The notes: generated by a model from the sequence alone, not told the origin. A DNA stretch of 64,000 nt from Cryobacterium mannosilyticum (GCF_004402705.1 NZ_SOFM01000016.1:124001-188000), one strand, 5' to 3'; shown: positions 1 through 8,702, numbered from the stretch's first letter. Translations and numbers: made by a program.

Positions 1-1
1 G

Positions 2-523
2 ATCGGCGCCACCGGCGACAACCTGGCCGCCAATGTGCTCATCCGGGCGGTCGGCCTGGACGCCGTGCGCGCCCGCACCGAACAGCTCGGCCTCTCCCGC
101 ACGGCCCTGCTCGACCTCGTGCGCGACGAGCGCGGGCCCGACCACGCGCCGCAGCTCTCGGTCGGCAGCGCCAAGGACCTCACCTGGCTGTTCACGGCGC
201 TCGCCCGCGGCGAGATCGTCGACGCCGCCGCCAGTGAACGGGTGATCGGCTGGCTCTCCCTGGGCAACGACCTGTCCATGGTGGCCAGCGCCTTCGGCCT
301 CGACCCGCTCGCCCACCGCCAGGGCGACCACGGCATGCTGCTGGTCAACAAGACGGGCACCGGTGCCGGCGTGCGCAGTGAGGTCGGCATTCTCCGCGGG
401 CCGCGCGCCGGCGTCACCTACGCGGTGTCGATGTCGTTCGCCGACACGGCGCTCTCGGCCCGGCTCGCCGTGCTCGACGGGATGCGCGCGGTCGGCATGG
501 ACCTGCTCGAATACGTGCACTGA
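2..523 (+). CDS. beta-lactamase-like serine hydrolase, 3' part (cut by window edge)
   Basis: This is the C-terminal part, about 173 residues, of a class A beta-lactamase/transpeptidase-fold protein; the start lies left of the window. Visible motifs are ATGDNLAANVLI, which aligns with the family's SDN motif, and NKTGTG, which matches the KTG motif of the active-site strand. The SDN serine is a glycine here. The omega-loop segment between the motifs has no obvious ExxLN deacylation motif. True beta-lactam hydrolysis is therefore doubtful, and a beta-lactamase-related esterase or peptidase is as likely. The nucleophilic SxxK motif would lie in the missing part. The next gene is 125 bp downstream with its own promoter. 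Confidence 0.75.
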   Translation: MGATGDNLAANVLIRAVGLDAVRARTEQLGLSRTALLDLVRDERGPDHAPQLSVGSAKDLTWLFTALARGEIVDAAASERVIGWLSLGNDLSMVASAFGLDPLAHRQGDHGMLLVNKTGTGAGVRSEVGILRGPRAGVTYAVSMSFADTALSARLAVLDGMRAVGMDLLEYVH

Positions 524-576
524 CCGGCTGAAGTCCACAGGCGCCCCCGCCGGGTCGTTGCGCGTCCGGCCCGGCC

Positions 577-606
577 TTGACAGGCATCCGCGCCCCGCCC
601 TAGTCT
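577..606 (+). promoter_or_regulatory. sigma70-type promoter for the NCS1 permease gene
   Basis: TTGACA (577-582), an 18-base spacer and TAGTCT (601-606) lie 42 bp before the permease start. This gives a leader of about 36 nt that contains an AGAGGA ribosome binding site. It is one of the few promoters in the window with a good -35 box. Confidence 0.6.
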
Positions 607-648
607 CCGCAGTACAGGCTTTGGCAGGTTCGACGAGAGGACCTTCAC

Positions 649-2163
649 ATGTCCACCCCACCGCTGATCGACGCAGAAGGCCGGGCCGCGGGCTCGGCCC
701 TGGAGATCGAGCTGAACGGCATCAACGCGATCCATTCGAGCGAGCACAAGGGGCACCCCCGGGACCTCTTCTGGCCGTGGTTCGCCGCCAACGTCTCGGT
801 GCTCGGCATCAGCTACGGCTCCTTCCTGCTGGGCTTCGGCATCTCCCTGTGGCAGGCGACGATCGTGGGGCTCGTCGGCATCATCGTCTCGTTCCTGTTC
901 TGCGGTTTCATCGCACTCTCCGGCAAGCGCGGCCACGCCCCGACGATGACGCTCAGCCGGGCCGCCTTCGGCATCAACGGCAACCGGGTGCCGTCGGCGC
1001 TGTCCTGGCTGCTCACCGTGGGCTGGGAGACCGTGCTCGCCTCCCTCGCCGTGCTCGCCACGGCGACCGTGTTCACCGAGCTCGGCTGGGAGGGCGGCAT
1101 CCTGACCAAGGTCGTCGCACTCGTGGTGGTGGCCGCGCTGATCGTCGTCGGCGGGGTGCTCGGCTTCGACTTCATCATGAAGCTGCAGAAGTGGATCACG
1201 ATCATCACCGGAATCCTCACGGTGGTCTACGTCATCCTCGTCGCCGACCAGATCAACTTCGACACACTCGCCGCGATCCCCGGCGGCGGCACCCCGCAGG
1301 TGATCGGCGCCCTCGTGTTCATGATGACGGGCTTCGGACTCGGCTGGGTCAACGCGGCAGCCGACTACTCCCGCTACCTGCCCCGATCGGCCTCGAGCAC
1401 CGGCGTCGTCGCCTGGACCACCTTCGGCGCGTCGCTGGCGCCGATCATCCTGCTCCTGTTCGGGCTGCTCCTGGCCGGTTCCTCCGCCGAGCTCAGCAGC
1501 GCGATCGCGGTCGACCCGATCGGGGCCCTCACCACGATCCTCCCGATCTGGTTCCTCATCCCCTTCGCCCTGGTGGCCGTGCTCGGCCTCGTCGGCGGCG
1601 CCGTGCTCGACATCTACTCCTCCGGCCTGGCCCTGCTCACCACCGGTGTCAGGGTGCCCCGGTTCGTCGCCGCCGGCATCGACGGCGTGCTGATGGTGCT
1701 CGGTGCGGTCTACGTGGTCTTCTTCGCGGGCAGCTTCCTCGGCCCGTTCCAGGGCTTCCTGATCACCCTCGGCGTTCCCGTCGCGGCGTGGTGCGGCATC
1801 TTCATGGCCGACATCCTCCTTCGCAAGAAGAGCTACGCGGTGAAGGAACTGTTCGACCCGGCCGGGCGCTACGGCAGCGTGCGGGTGCTCTCGATCGTAC
1901 TGATCGCGGTCGGGTCCATCGTCGGCTGGGGCATGGTCACCAACGGCTTCGCCGACTGGCTCGCCTGGCAGGGCTACCTGCTCGACCCCTTCGGGCTCGG
2001 CGGCCGAGGCGGGGAGTGGGCCTATGCCAACCTCGGCGTGCTCGCCGCGCTCGTGATCGGCTTCGGCGGCACCCTGCTCTTCGGCCGCGGAACCGTTCGG
2101 GCGCAGGAAGCCCTGCCGGTCCCCGGCGAGGACCAGGCGGCCGAGGAGCTCCTGCCGGCATGA
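649..2163 (+). CDS. NCS1-family nucleobase/allantoin-type permease
   Basis: A 504-residue integral membrane protein with about 12 hydrophobic segments. It resembles cytosine/purine/allantoin permeases of the nucleobase:cation symporter-1 family. Family-like features are the WPWFAANVSVL segment near residue 40 before helix 1, the GFDFIMKLQKW segment in the middle, and the AADYSRYLP motif near residue 240 that follows helix 6 in NCS1 proteins. The ATG follows an AGAGGA ribosome binding site. The next gene, an isochorismatase-fold hydrolase, overlaps by four bases (ATGA), so the two are co-transcribed. The pair suggests import of a ureide, hydantoin or pyrimidine catabolite that is then hydrolysed. 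The exact substrate cannot be read from sequence. Confidence 0.88.
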   Translation: MSTPPLIDAEGRAAGSALEIELNGINAIHSSEHKGHPRDLFWPWFAANVSVLGISYGSFLLGFGISLWQATIVGLVGIIVSFLFCGFIALSGKRGHAPTMTLSRAAFGINGNRVPSALSWLLTVGWETVLASLAVLATATVFTELGWEGGILTKVVALVVVAALIVVGGVLGFDFIMKLQKWITIITGILTVVYVILVADQINFDTLAAIPGGGTPQVIGALVFMMTGFGLGWVNAAADYSRYLPRSASSTGVVAWTTFGASLAPIILLLFGLLLAGSSAELSSAIAVDPIGALTTILPIWFLIPFALVAVLGLVGGAVLDIYSSGLALLTTGVRVPRFVAAGIDGVLMVLGAVYVVFFAGSFLGPFQGFLITLGVPVAAWCGIFMADILLRKKSYAVKELFDPAGRYGSVRVLSIVLIAVGSIVGWGMVTNGFADWLAWQGYLLDPFGLGGRGGEWAYANLGVLAALVIGFGGTLLFGRGTVRAQEALPVPGEDQAAEELLPA

Positions 2164-2771
2164 GCGCCGCACCGGAGGGTTCCCCGGGCAGGTCCGCCGC
2201 CGCTGCCGGCGTGGACAATGGTTCGTGGCTCGTCCTGATCGACCTGCAGCGCATCTTCGGCGAACCGGGCAGCGACTGGTTCACACCACGCTTCGCCGAG
2301 GCCGCGGCGGGCGCCGCCCGGCTCCGGCCCGCGTTCGGCCAGCGGGTCGCCCTGACCCGGTTCCTCGCACCGGAGAAACCCGCGGGAGCCTGGATCCCGT
2401 ACTACCAGGACTGGCCGTTCGCGCTCGACCCGGCGAACCGTGCGCTCTACGACCTCGTGCCCGAGATCCCGCCCCTGGACGCCCGGCTGATCGACCGGCC
2501 CACCTTCGGCAAGTGGAGCGCCGAGACCCGTGCGGCCCTCGACGACCCCCGCGAGATCGTGCTCGCGGGCGTCTCCACCGATTGCTGCGTGATCTCAACG
2601 GCGCTGGCCGCGGCCGACGACGGCGTGCGGGTGCGGGTGGTGGCGGATGCCTGTGCCGGCCTCAGCGACGCCGACCACCGGCGCGCGCTCGACGTGATGG
2701 CCCTCTACGCCCCGCTGATCAGCATCACGTCGGTCGACGAGATCCTGGCCGAACGCGCCGCGGCCGGCTGA
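2160..2771 (+). CDS. isochorismatase-family cysteine hydrolase
   Basis: A 203-residue member of the isochorismatase/nicotinamidase/N-carbamoylsarcosine amidase superfamily. The triad is visible: Asp28 in LIDLQ, Lys118 in TFGKWS and the nucleophile Cys143 in STDCCV. The ATG overlaps the permease stop (ATGA), which decides the start and indicates translational coupling. With an NCS1 permease in front, the likely role is amide or carbamoyl hydrolysis of the imported compound, for example an N-carbamoyl or ureido intermediate. Plain isochorismatase activity is unlikely because no siderophore genes are nearby. A triple 20-bp repeat begins at its stop codon. Confidence 0.85.
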   Translation: MSAAPEGSPGRSAAAAGVDNGSWLVLIDLQRIFGEPGSDWFTPRFAEAAAGAARLRPAFGQRVALTRFLAPEKPAGAWIPYYQDWPFALDPANRALYDLVPEIPPLDARLIDRPTFGKWSAETRAALDDPREIVLAGVSTDCCVISTALAAADDGVRVRVVADACAGLSDADHRRALDVMALYAPLISITSVDEILAERAAAG

Positions 2772-2830
2772 GCTGAACCGGGGCCGGGCGACCTGAACCG
2801 GGGCCGGGCGACCTGAACCGGGGCCGGGCG
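2771..2830. repeat. three tandem copies of a 20-bp unit at a gene end
   Basis: The unit ACCTGAACCGGGGCCGGGCG occurs three times in a row (2771-2790, 2791-2810, 2811-2830). The first copy differs at one base (AG for AC) and shares its first base with the TGA stop of the hydrolase gene. It leads straight into a strong hairpin. Confidence 0.9.
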
Positions 2831-2868
2831 AACGGATGCCTCCCCGCGTTGGCGGGGAGGCATCCGTT
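2831..2868. terminator. bidirectional hairpin between convergent genes
   Basis: A perfect 17-bp inverted repeat (2831-2847 and 2852-2868) with a GTTG loop lies between the plus-strand hydrolase and minus-strand ybdD. There is no T-tract, as is usual in high-GC actinomycetes. Confidence 0.85.
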
Positions 2869-2915
2869 CATGGGCCGGGTCAGGCGCCCAGTGCGCTGAA
2901 GCGGGGCGTGCCGGT

Positions 2916-3125
2916 TCAGCAGCACCGTCCCTGCGGGTTGGTGTCCTGACGGTCGGTCTGGTCCCGCCAGAACTCGCGCTCGGTGAGCACTGGGGTCGCG
3001 TCGGCCCCGGGGTGCCGCGACTCGTGATGGGCCTTGTACTTGTCGTAGGCGTCTTCCCCCATCACGCCCTTGACGAACCAGGCAAGGTCCCGGGCGCCCT
3101 TTTTCAGGAGCTCGACGGTGTTCAT
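2916..3125 (-). CDS. ybdD: YbdD/YjiX-family small protein, partner of CstA
   Basis: A 69-residue protein of the YbdD/YjiX family (DUF466), which is usually encoded right after cstA/btsT. Family marks are the VKGVMGEDAYDKY segment, the HHESRHPG segment and the cysteine-rich end QGRCC. Its ATG overlaps the cstA stop (ATGA at 3122-3125), so translation is coupled. In enterobacteria these small proteins are needed for activity of the associated pyruvate/peptide carrier; the same role here is inferred from gene order. Confidence 0.9.
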   Translation of the reverse strand: MNTVELLKKGARDLAWFVKGVMGEDAYDKYKAHHESRHPGADATPVLTEREFWRDQTDRQDTNPQGRCC

Positions 3126-5407
3126 CAGCGCTTAGCCTTACCCGGCTTCTCCAGCCTGGCCTGGGCCTCCCAGCTGGCGCCGAGTTCCTTCTCGGCCGGT
3201 GTCGGCAGGAAGCCGGACGGGGCGAACATCTGCGACGGGACGGCCGGGTCTTCGTTGGTGCCGAAGTCGCGGCTCTTCCACGAGCGCCAGGTGGCCTGGA
3301 TCGCGGTCACCATGACGATGATCGCCAGCACGACGAAGAGCACCGACAGGATGCCCTGCACCATCGTGTTGCGCACGACGGCCTCCATCGCGGCCACGGT
3401 CTTCGCGGTTCCGAAGCTCGTCTCGCCGGCCGCCAGCGCCTCGGAGAAGGCGCGGTTCTGGGCGAAGTAGCCCACCGCCGGAACGGTGGAGAAGATCTTC
3501 AGGAATGACGCCGAGATGGTCACGACGGCGGCGAAGGCCAGCGGCAGGGCCACGATCCACAGGTACGTGAACATCCCGCGCTTGGCGACGATGGCCATAC
3601 AGACGGCCAGCGCGATGGCCGCGAGGAGCTGGTTGGCGATTCCGAAGAGCGGGAACAGGGTGTTGATGCCGCCGAGCGGGTCGGTGACTCCCATGATCAG
3701 CACGGCGCCCCAGGCCAGGACCATGATCCCGGTCGTGAGCCACGCGCCCGCGCGCCAGGACGTGTTCTTGAATTTCGGGAAGAAGTTGCCCAGGCTGTCC
3801 TGGAGCATGAACCGGGCCACCCGGGTGCCGGCGTCGACGGCGGTCAGGATGAACAGCGCTTCGAACATGATCGCGAAGTGGTACCAGAACGCCATCATCC
3901 CGCTGCCGCCGGCGACCTGCTGCATGATGTGGGCCAGGCCGACCGAGAGGGTGGGAGCGCCGCCGGTGCGGGACACGATGCTGGCCTCACCGACATCCTT
4001 CGCCGTCTGGGTGAGCATGTCCGGGGTCAGGTTGACGCCGGTCAGGCCGAGGCTGTTCACGAACGCGACGGCGCCCTCCACGGTGCCGCCGGTGAGTGCG
4101 GGCGAGGAGTTCATCGCGAAGTAGATGCCGCGGTCGATCGACACGGCGGCCACCAGGGCCATGATCGCGACGAACGACTCCATCAGCATTCCGCCGTAGC
4201 CGATGAACCGGGTCTGGCGCTCCTTCTCGATCAGTTTCGGCGTCGTGCCGGAGGCGATCAGGGCGTGGAAGCCGGAGAGGGCGCCGCAGGCGATCGTGAC
4301 GAAGAGGAACGGGAAGAGCGAACCGCTCACGACGGGGCCGCCGTTGGCGGTGAACTCGCTGAAGGCCGGCACCGAGATCTCCGGGCGAACGATGATGATG
4401 GCGATCGCGAGCATGCCGATCGTGCCGATCTTCATGAAGGTGGAGAGGTAGTCCCGCGGGGCCAGCAACAGCCAGACCGGCAGGATGGCGGCCACGAAAC
4501 CGTAGATGATGATGCCGATCGCGAGCGGAAGCGGGTCGACGTGGAAGAACGCCGCACCCCACTCGGTGCTCGAGATCATCCCGCCGCCGACGATGGCGGC
4601 CAGGAGCAGGATGAAACCGATGATCGAGACCTCGGTGACCTTGCCCGGGCGGAAGAAGCGCAGGTAGCAGCCCATGAGCAGCGCGATCGGGATGGTCATC
4701 CCGACCGAGAAGACGCCCCAGGGGCTGGCGGCGAGGGCGTTGACGACGACGAGGGCGAGGATGGCCACGATGATCACCATGATGGCCAGGGTCGCGATGA
4801 GCGCGGCCGTGCCGCCGACCTTGCCGAGTTCGTCCCTGGCCATCTGGCCGAGGGAGCGGCCGCCGCGCCGCATCGAGAAGAACAGCACCAGGTAGTCCTG
4901 CACCGCGCCGGCGAGGACGACGCCGACGATGATCCAGATCGTGCCGGGCAGGTACCCCATCTGCGCGGCCAGCACGGGGCCGACGAGCGGTCCGGCGCCG
5001 GCGATCGCGGCGAAGTGGTGGCCGAAGAGCACGCGGCGGTCGGTGGCGGCGTAGTCTTTGCCGTCGGCCTTGTACTCGGCCGGGGTGGCCCGCCGGTCAT
5101 CGGGCCTCAGCAGGTGCTTCTGGATGTAGTTCGAGTAGAAGCGGTAGCCGATGAGGTAGGTGCAGACGGCCGCGAAGACGAACCAGATGGCGTTGACGGT
5201 CTCCCCGCGAACCACGGCCAGCATCACCCAGCTGAGGCCACCGAGCAGCGAGATGCCGCCCCAGATGGCGATCTTCGCGGGGGTCCAGTGGGCCTCCTCC
5301 GCGTCGTGCGTGGTCTGGTCGAGGGCTACGGCCAGCAGGGCCGGATCCCGATCCAGCACCCCAGCCCCCTCGGTTGACTCGTGTGGCGTGCGGGGCCTGG
5401 TGCCCAT
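3125..5407 (-). CDS. cstA: CstA/BtsT-type carbon starvation carrier
   Basis: A 760-residue polytopic membrane protein of the CstA family (pyruvate or peptide uptake under carbon limitation). Typical segments are FGHHFAAIAGAGPLVGPVLA near residue 105, AMRRGGRSLG-like text after helix 4 (here SMRRGGRSLGQMARDELG), and FALFLLTAVDAGTR-like text (here FILTAVDAGTRVARFML) near residue 550. The ATG at 5407 is preceded by AAGGGAGAG; an upstream in-frame codon at 5431 lacks such a site. ybdD follows with overlap. A 13-bp palindrome (5447-5459) covers the predicted -10 region and nearly equals the palindrome upstream of the marR gene at 59 kb, so a MarR-type repressor may control it. Confidence 0.92.
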   Translation of the reverse strand: MGTRPRTPHESTEGAGVLDRDPALLAVALDQTTHDAEEAHWTPAKIAIWGGISLLGGLSWVMLAVVRGETVNAIWFVFAAVCTYLIGYRFYSNYIQKHLLRPDDRRATPAEYKADGKDYAATDRRVLFGHHFAAIAGAGPLVGPVLAAQMGYLPGTIWIIVGVVLAGAVQDYLVLFFSMRRGGRSLGQMARDELGKVGGTAALIATLAIMVIIVAILALVVVNALAASPWGVFSVGMTIPIALLMGCYLRFFRPGKVTEVSIIGFILLLAAIVGGGMISSTEWGAAFFHVDPLPLAIGIIIYGFVAAILPVWLLLAPRDYLSTFMKIGTIGMLAIAIIIVRPEISVPAFSEFTANGGPVVSGSLFPFLFVTIACGALSGFHALIASGTTPKLIEKERQTRFIGYGGMLMESFVAIMALVAAVSIDRGIYFAMNSSPALTGGTVEGAVAFVNSLGLTGVNLTPDMLTQTAKDVGEASIVSRTGGAPTLSVGLAHIMQQVAGGSGMMAFWYHFAIMFEALFILTAVDAGTRVARFMLQDSLGNFFPKFKNTSWRAGAWLTTGIMVLAWGAVLIMGVTDPLGGINTLFPLFGIANQLLAAIALAVCMAIVAKRGMFTYLWIVALPLAFAAVVTISASFLKIFSTVPAVGYFAQNRAFSEALAAGETSFGTAKTVAAMEAVVRNTMVQGILSVLFVVLAIIVMVTAIQATWRSWKSRDFGTNEDPAVPSQMFAPSGFLPTPAEKELGASWEAQARLEKPGKAKR

Positions 5408-5446
5408 GATCTCTCCCTTGAGGTACCGCAAGGACTGCGGGATTCC

Positions 5447-5459
5447 TTAGCAAGGCTAA
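5447..5459 (-). promoter_or_regulatory. palindromic operator candidate upstream of cstA
   Basis: TTAGCAAGGCTAA has 5-bp arms and a 3-base centre, 40 bases before the cstA start. On the minus strand it contains TAGCCT, a plausible -10 box. It differs from the marR-upstream palindrome (59671-59683) only at one central base. Confidence 0.5.
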
Positions 5460-5489
5460 CAGCGTGGCGGCGGAGCGGCGGCAAACGCC

Positions 5490-5495
5490 TAAAAT
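5490..5495 (+). promoter_or_regulatory. -10 box for glyS
   Basis: TAAAAT lies 70 bases before the glyS start, with no clear -35. It would give a leader of about 60 nt. Confidence 0.35.
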
Positions 5496-5564
5496 GGGCT
5501 GAGCGCCCGCCGGGCTTCCGCCCGCTCGCGACACACTCTCCCACCCTCGACCATTGGAGCCACC

Positions 5565-6950
5565 GTGGCCGCCCCCACCCGCCTCGATTCCGTCATCGCC
5601 CTCGCCCGCCACCGCGGGTTCGTCTTCCAGGCCGGTGAAATCTACGGCGGATCCCGCTCCGCGTGGGACTACGGGCCGCTCGGGGTGGAGCTGAAGGAGA
5701 ACATCAAGAAGCAGTGGTGGCGCTTCATGGTCACCAGCCGCGACGATGTGGTGGGCCTGGACTCCTCGGTGATCCTGCCCCGCAAGGTGTGGGAGGCATC
5801 CGGCCACGTCGAGGTCTTCTCCGACCCGCTGGTGGAGTGCACGAGCTGCCACAAGCGCTTCCGGGCCGACCACCTCGAGGAGGAATTCGAGGAGAAGAAG
5901 GGCCGCCCGCCCGAGGGCGGCATCGACGGCATCCCCTGCCCGAACTGCGGCAACCGGCACATCTGGACCGAACCGCGCGCGTTCTCCGGCCTGCTCAAAA
6001 CCTACCTCGGCCCGGTCGACGACGAGACCGGCATGCAGTACCTGCGGCCGGAGACAGCCCAGGGCATCTTCGTGAACTTCGCCAATGTGCTGCAGGCCGC
6101 CCGGATGAAGCCGCCGTTCGGCATCGGCCAGATCGGCAAGAGCTTCCGCAACGAGATCACCCCGGGCAACTTCATCTTCCGCACCCGCGAGTTCGAGCAG
6201 ATGGAGATGGAGTTCTTCGTCGAGCCCGGCACGGACGAGGAATGGCACCAGTACTGGATCGACCAGCGGATGGCGTGGTACACCGGCCTCGGCATCGACG
6301 CCGACAACCTGCGTTTGTTCGAGCACCCCGCCGAGAAGCTCTCCCACTACTCCAAGCGCACCGTGGACATCGAGTACCGCTTCGGGTTCAGCGGCAGCGA
6401 ATTCGGCGAGCTCGAGGGCGTGGCGAACCGCACCGACTTCGACCTGAAGACGCACGCCGCGGCATCCGGCAAGGACCTGTCCTACTTCGACCAGACCAAG
6501 AACGAGCGCTGGGTTCCCTACGTGATCGAGCCGGCCGCCGGCCTGACCCGTTCGCTGATGGCCTTCCTGGTTGACGCGTACCACGAGGAAGAGGTGCCGA
6601 ACGCGAAGGGCGGCGTCGACAAGCGCACCGTGCTGAGGCTCGACCGGCGCCTGGCGCCGATCAAGGTCGCCGTGCTGCCGTTGTCCCGGAACGAGGCGCT
6701 CTCGCCGATGGCCAAGGCGCTCGCCGCCCGCCTCCGCGAGTCGTGGAACGTGGACTTCGACGACGCCGGTGCGATCGGCCGCCGCTACCGTCGCCAGGAC
6801 GAGATCGGCACGCCGTACTGCGTCACGGTCGACTTCGACTCGCTCGAGGACCAGGCCGTCACCGTGCGCGACCGCGACACCATGGCGCAGGAGCGCGTGC
6901 CGCTGGACAAGCTCGACGCCTACCTCGCCGAGCGCCTCCGCGGAGCGTAG
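5565..6950 (+). CDS. glyS: glycyl-tRNA synthetase (class II, alpha2 type)
   Basis: A 461-residue enzyme that charges tRNA-Gly in the cytoplasm. It has the eukaryote/archaeal-like alpha2 GlyRS form found in actinomycetes. Motif 1 (GSRSAWDYGPLG), motif 2 (FRNEITPGNFIFRTREFEQMEMEF region) and the C-terminal anticodon-binding domain from about residue 360 are visible. The insertion carries a CxxC...CxxC zinc site (Cys92/95 and Cys125/128). The GTG start is supported by GGAG eight bases upstream and by the N-terminal match to the family. The gene is monocistronic and ends at a strong hairpin shared with a convergent gene. Confidence 0.97.
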   Translation: MAAPTRLDSVIALARHRGFVFQAGEIYGGSRSAWDYGPLGVELKENIKKQWWRFMVTSRDDVVGLDSSVILPRKVWEASGHVEVFSDPLVECTSCHKRFRADHLEEEFEEKKGRPPEGGIDGIPCPNCGNRHIWTEPRAFSGLLKTYLGPVDDETGMQYLRPETAQGIFVNFANVLQAARMKPPFGIGQIGKSFRNEITPGNFIFRTREFEQMEMEFFVEPGTDEEWHQYWIDQRMAWYTGLGIDADNLRLFEHPAEKLSHYSKRTVDIEYRFGFSGSEFGELEGVANRTDFDLKTHAAASGKDLSYFDQTKNERWVPYVIEPAAGLTRSLMAFLVDAYHEEEVPNAKGGVDKRTVLRLDRRLAPIKVAVLPLSRNEALSPMAKALAARLRESWNVDFDDAGAIGRRYRRQDEIGTPYCVTVDFDSLEDQAVTVRDRDTMAQERVPLDKLDAYLAERLRGA

Positions 6951-6959
6951 CCCGCGCCG

Positions 6960-6980
6960 GCCCGCGGCTCAGCCGCGGGC
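6960..6980. terminator. hairpin between glyS and the convergent dehydrogenase gene
   Basis: A perfect 9-bp inverted repeat, GCCCGCGGC and GCCGCGGGC with a TCA loop, fills the gap between the two stop codons and can serve both directions. Confidence 0.75.
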
Positions 6981-8078
6981 TCAGCCTGAATTGGCGACGC
7001 GGCCTGAAGTGGAGGCGGGGCGCGGGGCGGGGCGCGGGGCGACCTCGATCAGGGTGACGCCGGCCGGCGGCACCGGGTCCGACATCGCCGCGAGGGCGGC
7101 CGGCGCCTCGGCCAGGGTGATCCTCCGGCTGACCAGGGTCTCGGGGCGCAACCGGCCCGATTCGACCAGGGCGAGCAGCGCCGGGTAGTCGGCGGCGGAC
7201 ATCCCGTGGCTGCCGAGCACCGTCAACTCCCGGGCGATGACGTCGCCGAGCGGTATCCGCGGGTCCTCCGCCAGCAGGCCGATCTGCACGTGGCGACCGC
7301 GGGCGGCCAGGGAGCGGATGGCGATGGAGACCGTGTCCTCCCGGCCGAGCGCCTCGACGCTGACCTGCACGCCCGCGCTTCCGGCGGCGGCGCGGATGCG
7401 GGCGAGAACCTCGTCGTCGTCCAGGCCGGCGGAATCGACCGTGTGCGCGGCCCCGCACCGGGCGGCCGCGCCGAGGGCAGGCCCGCTGATGTCCACCGCG
7501 ATCACCGTCGCGCCGAGGGCGGCGCCGATCATCACCGCGGAGAGCCCGACGCCGCCGCAGCCGACGACGACGAGCGTCTCACCGGCAGCCAGTCGGGCCT
7601 GGTGGGCCAGGCCACGGTAGGCGGTGGCGAATCGGCAGCCCAGCAGGGCGGCCGCCCCCGCGTCGAGACCGTCCGGCACGGCGATGAGATTGACGTCGGC
7701 GTGGTGCAGCGCGACCAGTTCGGCGTAGGAACCCCAGTGGGTGAAGCCCGGCTGGGTCTGGTTGCGGCAGACCTGCCCGTTTCCCGCCGCGCAATCCGGG
7801 CAGTCGCCGCAGGCGCAGACGAACGGAACCGTGACGCGCTGGCCGACCCGGAACCGGCGCACCAGGGGTCCGACCGAATCGATCACCCCGACGAGTTCGT
7901 GGCCCGGAACGTGCGGCAGCGCGATTCCGGGGTCGTGCCCGAGCCAGCCGTGCCAGTCGCTGCGGCAGAGGCCGGTCGCCTCCACTCGCACGACGACGCC
8001 CGTTGGGGAGGCGACCGGGTCGGGCACCTCCCGCAGTTCGGGCAACGCGCCGAAGCGGTCGAACCAGACCGCCTTCAT
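6981..8078 (-). CDS. zinc-dependent alcohol dehydrogenase family protein
   Basis: A 365-residue medium-chain dehydrogenase. Catalytic zinc ligands fit GLCRSDWHG (Cys38) and GHE (His60/Glu61). The structural zinc lobe is CACGDCPDC...C. The Rossmann motif is VVGCGGVGLS, with the Asp of IAVD at the end of strand 2, which favours NAD(H). The ATG overlaps the GNAT stop (8075-8078), so it is the distal gene of a hemA-GNAT-ADH unit. The substrate is unknown. The C-terminal tail (APRPAPRPAS...) is encoded by GC-rich short repeats at 7014-7042 and is probably not structural. Confidence 0.88.
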   Translation of the reverse strand: MKAVWFDRFGALPELREVPDPVASPTGVVVRVEATGLCRSDWHGWLGHDPGIALPHVPGHELVGVIDSVGPLVRRFRVGQRVTVPFVCACGDCPDCAAGNGQVCRNQTQPGFTHWGSYAELVALHHADVNLIAVPDGLDAGAAALLGCRFATAYRGLAHQARLAAGETLVVVGCGGVGLSAVMIGAALGATVIAVDISGPALGAAARCGAAHTVDSAGLDDDEVLARIRAAAGSAGVQVSVEALGREDTVSIAIRSLAARGRHVQIGLLAEDPRIPLGDVIARELTVLGSHGMSAADYPALLALVESGRLRPETLVSRRITLAEAPAALAAMSDPVPPAGVTLIEVAPRPAPRPASTSGRVANSG

Positions 8079-8674
8079 CCCGCGGCCGGCCGGTCGCGGG
8101 CCAGGATCGCGAACACCTGCAGGTCGGACCACTCGCCCGTGACGAACTCGTTCTCGACGAAGTGCGCCTCGAGGCGCATCCCCAGCCGCAGGCAGAGGGC
8201 GGCGGATGCTTCGTTCCGCGGATCGAGTTCGGCGAACACCCGGTGCGCGCCCAACTCCCCGAACGCGAGGTCGAGCAGGGCGCCGGCGGCTTCGGTGGCG
8301 AAGCCCTGGCCGTGCCAGGCGGGGTGGAAGACCCAGCCGACCGCGACCTGGGCGTGCTCCCGGCTTTTGAGGAACACGCTGAGGTCGCCGATCACGGGCC
8401 CGGGCGCTCCGGCCGCGCCGACGAGTTCCGCGGCGAGGATGAGGGCGTCGCCGTCCTCGGCCAGCCGGGTGAACCCGGCGCGGGTGATGGTGTGCTCCCG
8501 CGATTCCTCGGGACTCCGAACCGGCCACGGCAGGTACCGCACCACGTCGGGCAGGCCCTGGTAGGCGGCGACCTCCTCGGCGTCGGACGCGGTCAGCGGG
8601 CGGAGCAGCAGGCGCCGGGTTCGGACCGGGTGGGCGTCGAACGGGAACGCGCCGTGCGACCCCGGTTCACTCAT
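8075..8674 (-). CDS. GNAT-family N-acetyltransferase (RimJ/RimL-like)
   Basis: A 199-residue acetyltransferase. The N-terminal TRRLLLRPLTASDA segment and the acetyl-CoA loop region GWVFHPAWHGQGFATEA near residue 120 are typical of the RimJ/RimL subgroup, as is the later ELDPRNEASAALCLRLGMR motif. It starts 28 bp after the hemA stop and overlaps the downstream dehydrogenase gene by four bases. The family modifies protein N-termini, antibiotics or small amines; the target here cannot be assigned. Confidence 0.85.
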   Translation of the reverse strand: MSEPGSHGAFPFDAHPVRTRRLLLRPLTASDAEEVAAYQGLPDVVRYLPWPVRSPEESREHTITRAGFTRLAEDGDALILAAELVGAAGAPGPVIGDLSVFLKSREHAQVAVGWVFHPAWHGQGFATEAAGALLDLAFGELGAHRVFAELDPRNEASAALCLRLGMRLEAHFVENEFVTGEWSDLQVFAILARDRPAAG

Positions 8675-8702
8675 GACGGCCGGCGCACGAGGACGGCCGC
8701 GG

